64,000 nt of DNA from Oscillospiraceae bacterium (GCA_015063695.1 SVTQ01000003.1:1-64000); one strand, 5' to 3'. Numbered from the stretch's first letter, positions 53,123 through 62,808 are shown. Notes: a model not told the origin generated them from the sequence alone. Program-made: numbers and translations.

Positions 53123-54157
53123 TTGGAAACAAAGTATTTTATTATGGGGCGCGACCCCGACGAAACGATATACAAAGAGTGCGCTGAAATCATAAGACGG
53201 GGCGGACTTGTGGCATTTCCCACGGAAACGGTCTACGGTCTCGGTGTCAGCGCCTTCAGAGGAGAAGCAGTGCCGAAGGTCTTTGAAGCCAAGGGCCGAC
53301 CCTCGGACAACCCCCTTATAGTCCACGTGGCATATCCCGAGGATGCGGAGGAGATAGCACGTACCTCTGAGCTTTACTATAAGCTTGCAGAGCGCTTTAT
53401 GCCCGGCCCCCTGACGGTAATTCTCCCCAAAAAGGACACGGTGCCCGATGCGGTAACGGGCGGACTTGACAGCGTAGGGGTAAGATGCCCCTCCCATCCC
53501 GTCGCCCATAAGCTTATAATCGAGAGCGGTGTGCCGATAGCGGCACCCTCGGCAAACCTTTCGGGAGCTCCATCGCCAACCCTCGGCATCCATGTCATGA
53601 GGGACATGAAGGGAAGAGCCGATGCGGTCATCGACGGCGGAAGCTGTGACTTCGGTCTTGAGTCCACGGTAATAAAGCTTTGCGGTGAGGATGCAGTTAT
53701 CCTTCGTCCGGGAGCGGTCACGGAAGAGGATCTGCTTGAGATATGCAGAAAGGTAACCGTCAGCGAAGCGGTAAAAAATCCCGAAGCGGCAGGGGCGAGA
53801 CCCGAGTCTCCGGGTATGAAATATAAGCATTATTCCCCGAACGCAGAGTTTATCCTTCTTGATACGGACGATAAAGGACTTATAGACTTTATTAACGGAC
53901 AAAAGGAAAAGAACCTCGGTGTTATAATCAGCGAGGAGGAGGCATCGCTCGTAACGGGAGCGTGTACATTCATATACGGCAAAAAGGGCGATATAAAGGA
54001 ATACTGCCACCGCCTTTTCGCCATCTTCAGAGAGGCGGACGATAAAGGAGTTGTCAAGCTTTTCGCGCCTCTTCCCGACGATAAGGGACAGTCCCTTGCC
54101 CTCTATAACAGAATGATAAGAGCGGCAGGAAATAAAATATCAAAAATTCGGAGATAA
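53123..54157 (+). CDS. L-threonylcarbamoyladenylate synthase (Sua5 type)
   Basis: A 344-aa protein with an N-terminal YrdC domain (FPTETVYGLG, KGRPSDNPL, APSANLSG) and a C-terminal Sua5 domain (after about 235, SPGMKYKHYSPN linker). It makes the threonylcarbamoyl-AMP used for t6A37 in ANN-decoding tRNAs. TTG start, with AGAGG 8 bases before. The prfA-sua5 order is common in Firmicutes. One base separates it from the topoisomerase start. Confidence 0.93.
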   Translation: METKYFIMGRDPDETIYKECAEIIRRGGLVAFPTETVYGLGVSAFRGEAVPKVFEAKGRPSDNPLIVHVAYPEDAEEIARTSELYYKLAERFMPGPLTVILPKKDTVPDAVTGGLDSVGVRCPSHPVAHKLIIESGVPIAAPSANLSGAPSPTLGIHVMRDMKGRADAVIDGGSCDFGLESTVIKLCGEDAVILRPGAVTEEDLLEICRKVTVSEAVKNPEAAGARPESPGMKYKHYSPNAEFILLDTDDKGLIDFINGQKEKNLGVIISEEEASLVTGACTFIYGKKGDIKEYCHRLFAIFREADDKGVVKLFAPLPDDKGQSLALYNRMIRAAGNKISKIRR

Positions 54158-54158
54158 C

Positions 54159-56363
54159 ATGGCAAGAAAGAAAAAAACGGACGATAAAAAGCTGATGATA
54201 GAGGCACCCGCCTTTGACCAGCCTATTACCGAAACCATAGAAAAAAACTACATGCCCTATGTAATGACTGTAATAATCTCCCGTGCAATTCCCGAAATTG
54301 ACGGGTTCAAGCCTTCCCACAGAAAGCTTCTTTACACCATGTACAAAATGGGGCTCATGTCGGGACCCAGAGCCAAGAGCTCAAAGATAGTAGGTCAGAC
54401 CATGACACTTCACCCCCATGGGGATGCGTCCATATACGAGACCATGGTCAGACTTACAAGAGGTAACGAGGCGCTTCTTCATCCCTTCGTTGACTCCAAG
54501 GGCTCCTTCGGTAAGCAGTACAGCCGCGATATGGACTATGCGGCGGCGCGTTATACCGAGGCAAAGCTTGATCCCTTCTGTAACGAGCTGTTTTCGGGCA
54601 TAGATAAGGATGCGGTGGACTTCGTTCCCAATTTTGACAACACAACAACGGAGCCAGTGCTCCTTCCCACCACCTTCCCCAATATCCTCATTTCTCCCAA
54701 TATGGGTATCGCGGTAGGTCTTGCATCAAATATCTGTTCCTTCAACCTTGCGGAGATCTGCGACGGAACAATAGCCCTTCTTCGTAATCCCAACACCTCC
54801 ACCGAAAAGCTCATGTCCATAATCAAGGCTCCCGACTTCTCGGGCGGCGGATATCTCATCTACGATAAAGAGCAGATGAGAGCCATCTTTGAGACGGGTA
54901 AAGGAAGCTTCAAGCTCCGCGCAAGATATAAGTACGATAAGGACAATAACTGTATCGAGATACTTCAGATACCTTATTCGACCTCGATCGAAGTTATAAT
55001 GAAGAAGATAAGCGACCTCATGCGCGAAGGAAAGCTTAAGGATATAACCGAGATACGAGACGAAATAGGTCTCACAGGCTTTAAGCTTGCCATTGATATC
55101 AAACGCGGCACAGATCCCGATGCGCTGATGAAGAAGCTCTATAAGCTCACCACCCTTGAAGACGACTTCAAGTGCAACTTCAACGTGCTCATCGGCCAGA
55201 GCCCCATGCAGCTTGGCGTTTCGGATATCCTTAAACACTGGATAGATTTCCGTCTCGGATGCGTGCGCCGTGAGCTGAACTTCACACTCGGCAAGAAGAA
55301 GGATAAGCTCCACCTTCTTCTGGGGCTTGGTAAGATCCTTCTCGATATAGATAAGGCTATTAAGATAGTGCGCGAAACGGCAAAGGAAGCCGAGGTCGTT
55401 CCGAGACTTATGGAAGGCTTCAGAATTGACGAAATTCAGGCTGAATATATCGCCGAAATAAAGCTCCGTCACCTTAACCGTGAGTATATCATCAACAGAA
55501 TTAAAGAGATAGAAACGCTTAAGGGCGAGATAGCAGAGCTTGAAGAGCTTCTCGGAGACGAGCTGAAGCTCCGTGCCTACGTTGCAAAACAGCTCGCAGA
55601 CATCAAGAAGAAATACGGTATTCCCCGTAAAACACAGCTTCTCTATACCGAGGACCTTGAAAACGAGCCCGAGGTGGACGAGACGGAGAATTATAACGTC
55701 CGCGTAGTGTTTACAAAGGGCGGTTACTTCAAGAAGATAACCTTCCAGTCACTCAGAGGTAACGACGAGCAGAAGCTGAAGGAAGGCGACGAAATAGTTT
55801 ATACCGAGGACACGGAAAACGTAAAAGAAATAATGGTCTTCACCGATAAATGCCGTGTCTATAAGGGCAGAATAGCCGATTTTGAAAGCACCAAGGCATC
55901 AGCCCTCGGCGACTATCTTCCCACAAAGCTTAATTTCGATGCCGACGAAAAGGCGATAATGACAAATGTCATTCCCGAGGATGTGACGGGACACAATATC
56001 ATATTCATTTTTGAAAACGGTAAGGGTGTGCGCGTTCCCGTATCATCCTACGAAACAAAAGCAACAAGAAGAAGACTTACGGGCGCATACAGCGCATCAT
56101 CCCCCATCGTCGCGGCAATATACGAAACAGAGCCTGTTGATATCTATATCGAAAACGATGCAGGGCAGGCTATCTGTATAAAGTCCGCCCTCATTCCCGA
56201 AAAAGCAACGAGAACCGCAGGAGGAGTTACCCTCTTCACCCTCAAAAAGGACAGAAAGGTTACCCTTGCGGCAAGCGGCATGAGCATGGAAAAATACCCT
56301 CACGCATCCTGCAAAAAGATTAAAATTCCCGCAACGGGAGTCAACGTTTCCGCAAAGAAGTAA
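54159..56363 (+). CDS. Type IIA DNA topoisomerase, A subunit (ParC/GyrA-like)
   Basis: A 734-aa breakage-rejoining subunit. It has KPSHRKLLYTM, the quinolone-region HPHGDASIY and the catalytic tyrosine at 132 in AAARYTEAKL, followed by the coiled tower and a C-terminal beta-pinwheel that looks short compared with GyrA. It differs clearly from standard GyrA (for example NYMPYVMTVIISRAIPEIDG at the start), so I place it with the ParC-like side branch of Clostridia. Its ATPase partner (ParE/GyrB) is not next to it. ATG is one base after the sua5 stop. Confidence 0.88.
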   Translation: MARKKKTDDKKLMIEAPAFDQPITETIEKNYMPYVMTVIISRAIPEIDGFKPSHRKLLYTMYKMGLMSGPRAKSSKIVGQTMTLHPHGDASIYETMVRLTRGNEALLHPFVDSKGSFGKQYSRDMDYAAARYTEAKLDPFCNELFSGIDKDAVDFVPNFDNTTTEPVLLPTTFPNILISPNMGIAVGLASNICSFNLAEICDGTIALLRNPNTSTEKLMSIIKAPDFSGGGYLIYDKEQMRAIFETGKGSFKLRARYKYDKDNNCIEILQIPYSTSIEVIMKKISDLMREGKLKDITEIRDEIGLTGFKLAIDIKRGTDPDALMKKLYKLTTLEDDFKCNFNVLIGQSPMQLGVSDILKHWIDFRLGCVRRELNFTLGKKKDKLHLLLGLGKILLDIDKAIKIVRETAKEAEVVPRLMEGFRIDEIQAEYIAEIKLRHLNREYIINRIKEIETLKGEIAELEELLGDELKLRAYVAKQLADIKKKYGIPRKTQLLYTEDLENEPEVDETENYNVRVVFTKGGYFKKITFQSLRGNDEQKLKEGDEIVYTEDTENVKEIMVFTDKCRVYKGRIADFESTKASALGDYLPTKLNFDADEKAIMTNVIPEDVTGHNIIFIFENGKGVRVPVSSYETKATRRRLTGAYSASSPIVAAIYETEPVDIYIENDAGQAICIKSALIPEKATRTAGGVTLFTLKKDRKVTLAASGMSMEKYPHASCKKIKIPATGVNVSAKK

Positions 56364-56375
56364 ACGGAGGTCAAA

Positions 56376-57185
56376 ATGAAAAGAAAAAAGCTTATAATCG
56401 CCATTTCCGCCATTCTTGCCACCCTCATTATCGGAGGTGTTATAGTTTACGCGGCGGCATACGACTCCGCAAGCGATCCCCTTGTGGCACTCAGTTATCT
56501 GACGGGAGTGTTCAAGCCTTCCGTTGATAAGGATATCAAAGCGGTAAGCGACAGAGTAACTGCCGCCGAAACAAAGATATCAAACATCGAAAAGCAGATA
56601 GCAAGCGGAAATATCGGCGGCGGCACGGTCGATACCACCGAAATCGATAACAGACTCGATGCTCTTGAGAGCGCAAATACTCTCACCGCAACAGAGATAA
56701 CAGATCTCAAAGCTCAGCTTGAAGCGGCAAGAGGTGAGCTTACCGCGGCAAAAAACGAGCTTGAAGCACTTATCGCCGAAAAGGCATCTAAAGCAGACGT
56801 TGATGCAGTCACCGCATCCGTAAATGAGCTCATGTCCGCTGTCAATACTCAGAGTGAAAGAGTTGACAGCCTTCTTGCGACCTACGGAGAGCTTCTTGAT
56901 GCCCTCACCGCCGATAAAACAACCGGCGGTAAGAATTACGGCTTCACCACCATAACGCTCTATAAGGGTGAAAGACTTGTCTGCGGCAAGGGAGCTGCAG
57001 TTATGCTTCGCGGCGGAGAGGGTACGTATACCGCGTGCTACGACAGCACCGCCTCCGAAAACCTTACAAGCGGAAGCACGGCACCTGCCGAGCATATCGT
57101 GATATTTGACGACGGCGGAAGCTTTGAGACCGTAAGCGACAGAGCTACAATTATGGTAAAAGGAGAATACAGAGTTGAAGGATAA
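56376..57185 (+). CDS. Membrane-anchored coiled-coil protein
   Basis: A 269-aa protein: one membrane segment (about 6-27), a long coiled coil (about 55-185) with heptads such as LKAQLEAARGELTAAKNELEAL (given only as a pattern), then a small beta domain (YGFTTITLYKGERLVCGKGAAVMLRGG). The end domain resembles a small SH3- or cupin-like sandwich. I do not recognise the family. Twelve bases after the topoisomerase gene; overlaps the 36-aa gene. It may be an envelope spacer protein. Confidence 0.85.
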   Translation: MKRKKLIIAISAILATLIIGGVIVYAAAYDSASDPLVALSYLTGVFKPSVDKDIKAVSDRVTAAETKISNIEKQIASGNIGGGTVDTTEIDNRLDALESANTLTATEITDLKAQLEAARGELTAAKNELEALIAEKASKADVDAVTASVNELMSAVNTQSERVDSLLATYGELLDALTADKTTGGKNYGFTTITLYKGERLVCGKGAAVMLRGGEGTYTACYDSTASENLTSGSTAPAEHIVIFDDGGSFETVSDRATIMVKGEYRVEG

Positions 57186-57285
57186 TCAGAAAAAACTGCT
57201 TGTCAGAATATTTGCAATATTCCTCGCCGTGCTTATGGTAGGCGGAAGCGCAGTGTCCCTCATTTCAATGTTGGCATCATTGTGA
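57175..57285 (+). CDS. 36-aa single-pass membrane peptide
   Basis: A short frame that begins with TTG and reads (start)KDNQKKLLVR, then the hydrophobic IFAIFLAVLMVGGSAVSLISML, with two positive residue clusters at the N-side. AAAAGGAG lies 9 bases before the TTG, inside the previous gene, and the two genes overlap by 11 bases. The layout (charged head, one helix, short tail) fits the small DUF4044-like peptides I associate with Clostridia, but the family is not certain. Confidence 0.65.
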   Translation: MKDNQKKLLVRIFAIFLAVLMVGGSAVSLISMLASL

Positions 57286-57332
57286 TCATTTTTAAAACTT
57301 AAGTTTTTCGAAACATTAAAGGGAGAAAAACT

Positions 57333-59147
57333 ATGAATAATAAACGATTAAAAAAGGTTCTTAAAAGAGCACTCGGGGGGCTTCTTTGCATAGTCCTTCT
57401 TGTTACGGCCGTCGTGCAGAGCGGATACCTTGCAGAGCCCGTCCTTGCCGCCGATAACGGTATAAACTACCGTGTCGGTATCGTCTACGGCAAGAGTGTC
57501 AAGAAGACTTTACAAATTACCTCAACTGCAAAATATACCTTCGGTCTGCAGTCCCTCAGCGACAGCTCAAAATCCTTCACAACGCTCGGTACTTTCAATG
57601 CAGGAAGCGTTTACGTGACCGTTGACGGCTATAACAGAAACAGCGACAAGGTATACAGCTATCATCTGCAGATAACGACAAAGCACACAAGCTATTCCTC
57701 TGCCTATTCCGTAGTTGAACAGCTTAAGAAAAAGCTGCCGAATTCTTCGGTTTTCGTTGCCTGCACAGACGGGGCATACTACGTGCGTCTCGGTAACTAC
57801 ACAAGTGCCGCGGCGGCAACAAACGCCATAAGCTCCGTAAAAGCTACCATCGGCTCGTCCTACAGTCTTACGGCTACAAGCCCCGAGGCAAACACACTCA
57901 CTGTCCACGATGCAAACGGCTACATAATTTTGAAGTTCAGAAGCTCAACTCACACCTTGGGTCTGAAGGTCGAAAGCGGTTATATGACCTATAACAGCAA
58001 GACCTACGAGGGAGTTATGTCCTTCAAGAGATATACCACCTCCGATTATGACGGAGTTCAGCTTGTAAGCGTCCTTCCCATTGAAAGATACGTAATGTGC
58101 GTTATCCCCAATGAGATAATGATATCATGGCCCAAGGAGACCATAAAAGCCTTTGCAATAGCAGTGAGAAGCTACGCACTGTCGGGACTCAATTACTATA
58201 ACAGCTCCTACGGCTTCGATATCACCGCCACCTCTCAGGTCTACGGCATGGCGTCAAACCTTGACGACAAGACCTACGGACCGAGGGTAATAAGCGCGGT
58301 AAATGACACGTCGGGGCTTGTCATGGAATATAATGGTAAAGTAGCAGAAGCATACTACTCATCATCGGTGGGCGGAGTGACCGTCGGCTCGGGCGATGCT
58401 TACGTAACGGCATATCCCTACCTTGTGGCAGTTGAAACACCGTGGGAGAAATACGCATCACTCTCCTCGGGCTATCACGGCCTCTGGACTAAAGAGCTTA
58501 CGGGCGCACAGCTCCTTTCCAACATAAAGGCATACGGCTACGCCTCCCTTAAAGGCACCTCAATTACAAAGCTCACCGTTAACTCTTACGGCACGAACTC
58601 AACCTACGTCAAGAGTGTGACCGTTACGGATAATCTGGGAAACACGGCAACCATAAGCGGAGCCGATAACGTAAGGACCCGTCTCGGACTTTACAGCGCA
58701 AACTTTGTTGTGGGAAAGGGAAGTGTAAAGTATACTTATGATACAGTGACCACCGTAGGCGAAAATCCCTATGACGGAAAATATCCTGCCTTCAATCTCT
58801 CGGATTTTAACGTAATAACCTCCGCAGGTAAGCTCCTTTCGAGATTTACCAAGGGAATGAAAATACAGACGGGAAGCGGAGTAGTCAGTACAAATTCGCC
58901 TAAGGCTAATGTTATAACGGGAAGCAGCACCTCAAACGGACATTCCGTATATAATATAACCACGACCACTGCGACGGCAAGCGGCTCCTCATCAAACTTT
59001 ATCTTTGCAGGTAAAGGCTGGGGACACGGAGTAGGTCTCAGTCAGTTCGGCATACGCGATCTCGGTAACCTCGGCTATACTTATGATGAAATGCTTAATG
59101 CTTACTATACGGGTATAAATATAGTCAGCTTTTACTCCTTAAAGTGA
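57333..59147 (+). CDS. SpoIID/LytB-domain cell-wall protein
   Basis: A 604-aa exported protein. Signal peptide 1-40. A SPOR-like region (about 100-165, with YSVVEQLKKKLPNSSVFVA) precedes the SpoIID domain, whose core is LPIERYVMCVIPNEI, WPKETIKAFAIAVRSYAL, YYSSSVGGVT and the final GKGWGHGVGLSQFG. SpoIID domains are lytic transglycosylases that act on glycan strands lacking stem peptides. The length fits a LytB-type modifier protein better than the 340-aa SpoIID of engulfment, though either role is possible. GGAG precedes the ATG; a terminator follows. Confidence 0.9.
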   Translation: MNNKRLKKVLKRALGGLLCIVLLVTAVVQSGYLAEPVLAADNGINYRVGIVYGKSVKKTLQITSTAKYTFGLQSLSDSSKSFTTLGTFNAGSVYVTVDGYNRNSDKVYSYHLQITTKHTSYSSAYSVVEQLKKKLPNSSVFVACTDGAYYVRLGNYTSAAAATNAISSVKATIGSSYSLTATSPEANTLTVHDANGYIILKFRSSTHTLGLKVESGYMTYNSKTYEGVMSFKRYTTSDYDGVQLVSVLPIERYVMCVIPNEIMISWPKETIKAFAIAVRSYALSGLNYYNSSYGFDITATSQVYGMASNLDDKTYGPRVISAVNDTSGLVMEYNGKVAEAYYSSSVGGVTVGSGDAYVTAYPYLVAVETPWEKYASLSSGYHGLWTKELTGAQLLSNIKAYGYASLKGTSITKLTVNSYGTNSTYVKSVTVTDNLGNTATISGADNVRTRLGLYSANFVVGKGSVKYTYDTVTTVGENPYDGKYPAFNLSDFNVITSAGKLLSRFTKGMKIQTGSGVVSTNSPKANVITGSSTSNGHSVYNITTTTATASGSSSNFIFAGKGWGHGVGLSQFGIRDLGNLGYTYDEMLNAYYTGINIVSFYSLK

Positions 59148-59159
59148 TTAAAAAAGACA

Positions 59160-59198
59160 GAGTGTGTTCCCGTACGTAATAGGAACACACTCATTTTA
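59160..59198 (+). terminator. Terminator of the SpoIID/LytB gene
   Basis: GAGTGTGTTCC (59160-59170) with GGAACACACTC (59182-59192), then ATTTT. Confidence 0.85.
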
Positions 59199-59209
59199 TA
59201 AATGAAAAA

Positions 59210-60439
59210 ATGAACTCATATAAGAAAACCCTTTTGTCATGCTACCTCGGGTACGTGACACAGTCAATAGTAATAAACCTTGCGCCGCTGTTCTTTGTTA
59301 TTTTCAAGGACACCTTCGGCTTTACTTATACGTTCCTCGCTAACCTTGTCCTCGTGACCTTTCTTATTCAGATAGCAGTGGATGCGGTCTGCGTAAAATT
59401 CGTTAACTTCTTCGGCTACAGAAAAGTTGCCATCCTCTCACAGTTCTTTTCTGCGACAGGGCTTGCACTTCTCTTTATCCTTCCGAATATCCTCTCTGAC
59501 ATGAGGGCGGCGGTGATGATATCCGTGCTCTTTTATTCGGTGGGCGGAGGACTTATCGAAGTAGTAATAAGTCCCATAGTGGATGCCCTTCCGTCTGAAG
59601 CGAAGGAGTCCTCCATGAGCCTGCTCCATTCCTTCTATTCATGGGGTCAGGTATTCGTAATCGTCGTATCGACCCTTCTTTTAAAGCTCTTCGGTGACGG
59701 GAATTGGTTTTTCATTCCTCTTATTTGGGCGATGCTCCCTGCGGTGAATATAATAAATTTCTTCAGAGTGCCCATAATCGAGCCTGCCCTCGAGGAAATA
59801 AAGTTCACTCCCCGTGAGCTTGTGGAAAGCAAAGTTTTCGTTCTCGCCATGGCGATGATGATATGCTCGGGCGCGGCTGAGCAGGTAATGGCTCAGTGGG
59901 CATCCATGTTCTGTGAAATGGCTCTCGGCGTGCCTAAAGTCGTGGGCGATATCTTCGGTCCCTGCCTCTTTGCCGCCTGCATGGGTATCGGCAGAACGCT
60001 CTACGGCATATTCGGTTCAAAAATAGACCTCAGAGCCGCCCTGACGGGATGCTCTCTTCTGACAGTCTTCTGCTATCTCGGCGCAGTATTTTTTGGAAAC
60101 CCTATCGCGGCACTTGCAAGCTGTGCCCTCTGCGGCCTCGGGGTCAGCCTTATGTGGCCGGGAATGCTTGCCCTTTCCGCATCCCGCTATAAAAGCGGAG
60201 CCGCACTCTTTGCACTCATGGCGATCGGCGGAGATATCGGCTGTTCCGTCGGCCCTTACCTTACGGGCATCGTCTCCGATGCGGTAAGCGGCAGTGAAAA
60301 GGTTCTTTCCATGGCGGCACAAAACGGTATTACCCCCGAACAGCTTGGCCTTAAAGCAGGGATCCTCTCGGGAATAATCTTTCCCGTCCTGCTCCTTGTC
60401 GGAACTCTTCTCATGAAGGAGAAGATAACAAGGAATTGA
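59210..60439 (+). CDS. Major facilitator superfamily transporter
   Basis: A 409-aa protein with about twelve transmembrane helices in two halves. It resembles sugar-type MFS transporters of the FucP/YfkF-like kind (conserved GGGLIEVVISPIVDALP and GVSLMWPGMLALSA). The substrate is unknown. No good ribosome site is seen before the ATG at 59210, which is only 12 bases after a terminator, so the transcript may start within the terminator region or the first codons may be leaderless. Confidence 0.85.
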   Translation: MNSYKKTLLSCYLGYVTQSIVINLAPLFFVIFKDTFGFTYTFLANLVLVTFLIQIAVDAVCVKFVNFFGYRKVAILSQFFSATGLALLFILPNILSDMRAAVMISVLFYSVGGGLIEVVISPIVDALPSEAKESSMSLLHSFYSWGQVFVIVVSTLLLKLFGDGNWFFIPLIWAMLPAVNIINFFRVPIIEPALEEIKFTPRELVESKVFVLAMAMMICSGAAEQVMAQWASMFCEMALGVPKVVGDIFGPCLFAACMGIGRTLYGIFGSKIDLRAALTGCSLLTVFCYLGAVFFGNPIAALASCALCGLGVSLMWPGMLALSASRYKSGAALFALMAIGGDIGCSVGPYLTGIVSDAVSGSEKVLSMAAQNGITPEQLGLKAGILSGIIFPVLLLVGTLLMKEKITRN

Positions 60440-60459
60440 CTTCAGATAATATCAGAACC

Positions 60460-60516
60460 GTAGGGGCGAGCATTGCTCGTCCGCAATATAAAATACGCCC
60501 CCGATTTCGGGGGCGT
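60460..60516 (+). repeat. GTAGGGG element and a GC-rich hairpin after the MFS gene
   Basis: Element 60460-60484 (core GAGCATTGCTC). The hairpin ACGCCCCCG/CGGGGGCGT (60495-60516) follows; it has a T run only on the minus strand and could stop read-through from clpX. Confidence 0.8.
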
Positions 60517-60640
60517 CCAGACCGAAGACAAACTTGGTATAACGCAGATGTGAACAGAAGGATTTGTATAAAGCAAATCCTCCTTGATGAAATCATCTGA
60601 CATGGAAAAGGCGGGCAAAATGCCCGCCACATCTGCGTAA

Positions 60641-60675
60641 GGGGTCCTCAAGTTAGCTCTGCTGACTTGGGGTTC
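60641..60675 (-). repeat. GAACCCC element in a junction of RNA copy B
   Basis: Reverse orientation; core AAGTTAGC-TCT-GCTGACTT with one wobble pair. It follows the outer stem of the RNA, a place where copy A has only a few bases. Confidence 0.8.
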
Positions 60676-60717
60676 TCTTTAAGAGCGTTTTTTCTCTACC
60701 ATAGGCAACTACGGCGT

Positions 60718-60752
60718 GAACCCCAAACATTCGATGAATGTTTGAGGACCCC
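60718..60752 (+). repeat. GAACCCC element in a loop of RNA copy B
   Basis: Core ACATTC-GAT-GAATGT. It separates CTACGGCG from GCGCCTACGAGG, which in copy A are joined as CTACGCCGACGAGG. Confidence 0.85.
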
Positions 60753-60885
60753 TTGCGCCTACGAGGAAAAGAGCTCTAAATCTACCTGCGTTTCTCTCAG
60801 TCTGACTCAGAGTGTAGACTTTGTCTACACTCTGAAAGGGTATGTAAATAACTTTTCTTCGTTATTTACATACCCTTTTTATTTA

Positions 60886-62172
60886 TTATTCAGAAGCCTT
60901 CGTCTTTCTTCTATGCGTGATCTTCGGACTACCCGTCTTTCTCACACACTCTTCCGTAATGACAACCTTTTTAATTGTCTTGTCGGAAGGAATTTCGAAC
61001 ATGATGTCGGTCATTGTTTCCTCAATAATGGAACGCAGCCCTCTTGCACCCGTGTTTCTCTCAATAGCGAGAGAAGCAACAGCCTTCAGAGCTTCTTCGT
61101 CAAATACAAGCTCAACCTCATCCATTCTGAAAAGCTCGGTGTATTGCTTTACAAGGGAGTTTTTAGGTTCCTTCAGAATTCTCACAAGAGCTTCTTCGTC
61201 AAGATGGTCAAGTCCGACGATCACGGGGAGACGGCCAACAAGCTCGGGAATAAGACCGAACTTTACGATATCGTGAGCTGTTACCTCGCGGAACAGTTCA
61301 CTCCTTGCCTTTTCATTCTTAGTCTTTATATCACCCGAATAACCGATAACACTGCCGCCCTTTCGCTTTTCGATCATCTTGTCGATGGTGTCGAAAGCAC
61401 CGCCGCAGATAAAGAGAATGTTGGTTGTGTCTATCTGAATGAAATCCTGATTGGGATGCTTTCTTCCGCCCTGAGGAGGAACGTTGGAAACAGTACCCTC
61501 AAGAATTTTCAGAAGTGCCTGCTGAACGCCCTCGCCCGAAACGTCACGGGTGATGGAGCGGTTCTCGCTTCTTCTTGCGATCTTGTCTATCTCATCAATA
61601 TAGATGATACCGTGCTCAGCCTTGTCGATATCGTAATCCGCCGCCTGAATAAGACGGAGAAGAATGTTCTCAACGTCCTCGCCGACGTAGCCGGCCTCTG
61701 TGAGGGTCGTGGCATCGGCAATGGCGAAGGGAACACCGAGACATTTTGCAAGGGACTGTGCAAGGAAGGTCTTACCCACACCTGTGGGACCGATAAGCAG
61801 AACGTTGCTCTTCTGAAGCTCAACGCCGTTCTTGTCATCGTCGGATGCGAAGTTGTGGCTCAGTCTTTTATAATGGTTGTAAACGGCAACGGCGAGAGCG
61901 ACCTTCGCTTTGTCCTGACCTATAACGTACTGGTCGAGAGTTGCCTTTATCTCAGCGGGAGTCAAAAGCTTTGCGGCAGTGTCCTCCACGACCGAAATCT
62001 TCTTCCCGTCTCTTTCATCGCCGAATGCATCCTCGATTATAAAGTTGCAGACCTCAACGCACTGGTTGCAGATATACGCGCCCATGGGGGAGGGAATAAG
62101 GAATTCGACTTCACCTTCACCCTTGCCGCAGAAGCTGCACTTTGCGATTTTGTTAGTAGAATTTGCCATCAA
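60886..62172 (-). CDS. clpX: ATP-dependent Clp protease ATP-binding subunit ClpX
   Basis: A 428-aa AAA+ unfoldase. The zinc-binding domain has Cys12, Cys15, Cys35 and Cys38; Walker A is GPTGVGKTF, Walker [12 protein letters not shown], with the GYVGEDVE pore loop and sensor 2 GARGLRSI. ClpX feeds tagged proteins to ClpP. It follows clpP by 18 bases in the classic order tig-clpP-clpX. Confidence 0.98.
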   Translation of the reverse strand: MMANSTNKIAKCSFCGKGEGEVEFLIPSPMGAYICNQCVEVCNFIIEDAFGDERDGKKISVVEDTAAKLLTPAEIKATLDQYVIGQDKAKVALAVAVYNHYKRLSHNFASDDDKNGVELQKSNVLLIGPTGVGKTFLAQSLAKCLGVPFAIADATTLTEAGYVGEDVENILLRLIQAADYDIDKAEHGIIYIDEIDKIARRSENRSITRDVSGEGVQQALLKILEGTVSNVPPQGGRKHPNQDFIQIDTTNILFICGGAFDTIDKMIEKRKGGSVIGYSGDIKTKNEKARSELFREVTAHDIVKFGLIPELVGRLPVIVGLDHLDEEALVRILKEPKNSLVKQYTELFRMDEVELVFDEEALKAVASLAIERNTGARGLRSIIEETMTDIMFEIPSDKTIKKVVITEECVRKTGSPKITHRRKTKASE

Positions 62173-62190
62173 TAATTCCTTTCGGGAGCT

Positions 62191-62808
62191 TTATGCTCTC
62201 TTTTCGAATATCTTGTCGATGAGACCGAACTCAAGAGCTTCTTCAGCGGTGAGATAGTTGTCTCTTTCGCAAGCCGCGTGCATTTCTTCTACAGTGTGGC
62301 CGCTGTTTTCAGCCATTATGCGTTCAAGCTTTTCTCTTATTCTGAGAAGGTGGTCTGCGTGTATCTGAATGTCAGTCTGCTGACCGCCGAGACCGCCGTT
62401 TATAAGAGGCTGGTGTATCATTATCTCACTGTTGGGAAGAGCAATTCTCTTGCCCTTTGCACCGGCGGAAAGAAGGAATGCTCCCATGCTTGCCGCCATA
62501 CCTACGCAGATAGTGGCAACGTCGCACTTGATGTAATTCATGGTGTCGTAAATTGCCATACCGTCGGAAATGCTTCCGCCGGGGCTGTTGATGTAAAGGG
62601 AGATATCCTTTTCGGGGTCCTGAGCTTCAAGGTAAAGCATCTGAGCAATAACGAGAGAAGCCGTAACGTGATTGACAGCATCGGAAAGGAATATAATTCT
62701 GTCATTGAGAAGTCTTGAGAAAATATCGTAAGAACGCTCGCCTCTGTTGGTCTGTTCAACGACCATGGGAACGAGATTGTTCTGGTATGCATCGCCTATG
62801 TTAAACAT
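62191..62808 (-). CDS. clpP: ATP-dependent Clp protease proteolytic subunit
   Basis: A 205-aa serine protease. Catalytic Ser107 (GMAASMGAF), His132 (SEIMIHQP) and an Asp in the ERDNYLT segment. The frame is open to 62892, but GGAGG 8 bases before the ATG at 62808 and the family start fix the length. It forms the 14-subunit barrel used by ClpX and ClpC. Confidence 0.98.
   Translation of the reverse strand: MFNIGDAYQNNLVPMVVEQTNRGERSYDIFSRLLNDRIIFLSDAVNHVTASLVIAQMLYLEAQDPEKDISLYINSPGGSISDGMAIYDTMNYIKCDVATICVGMAASMGAFLLSAGAKGKRIALPNSEIMIHQPLINGGLGGQQTDIQIHADHLLRIREKLERIMAENSGHTVEEMHAACERDNYLTAEEALEFGLIDKIFEKRA

Larger units (their letters stand above)
60543..60884 (+). ncRNA. Candidate structured RNA, copy B, with its own terminator
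   Basis: Same plan as copy A. Outer stem CGCAGATGTG (60543-60552) with CACATCTGCG (60628-60637); conserved CCTTGATGAAAT; hairpin GGCGGGC/GCCCGCC; AGAGCGTTTTTT..CTCTACC with a TAG-GCAA-CTA hairpin; ACGAGGAAAA; AATCTACC; GTTTCTCTCAGTCT; and the end stem AGAGTGTAGAC/GTCTACACTCT, where copy A has GC pairs. A strong hairpin (60838-60852 with 60861-60875) and TTTTT end the transcript on the plus strand. Two GAACCCC elements are inserted. Together with the preceding element this fills the 60440-60885 gap. Confidence 0.62.

Noticed and set aside
57333-59147. Engulfment protein SpoIID itself
   Set aside because: The protein is much longer than SpoIID, has an extra SPOR-like region, and lacks spoIIQ-type or spoIIID neighbours. 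SpoIID/LytB-domain protein is the safer name.
60667-62175. A 502-residue plus-strand frame opposite clpX
   Set aside because: It is a shadow of the strong codon use of clpX and starts within the structured RNA. The clpX protein is unmistakable.
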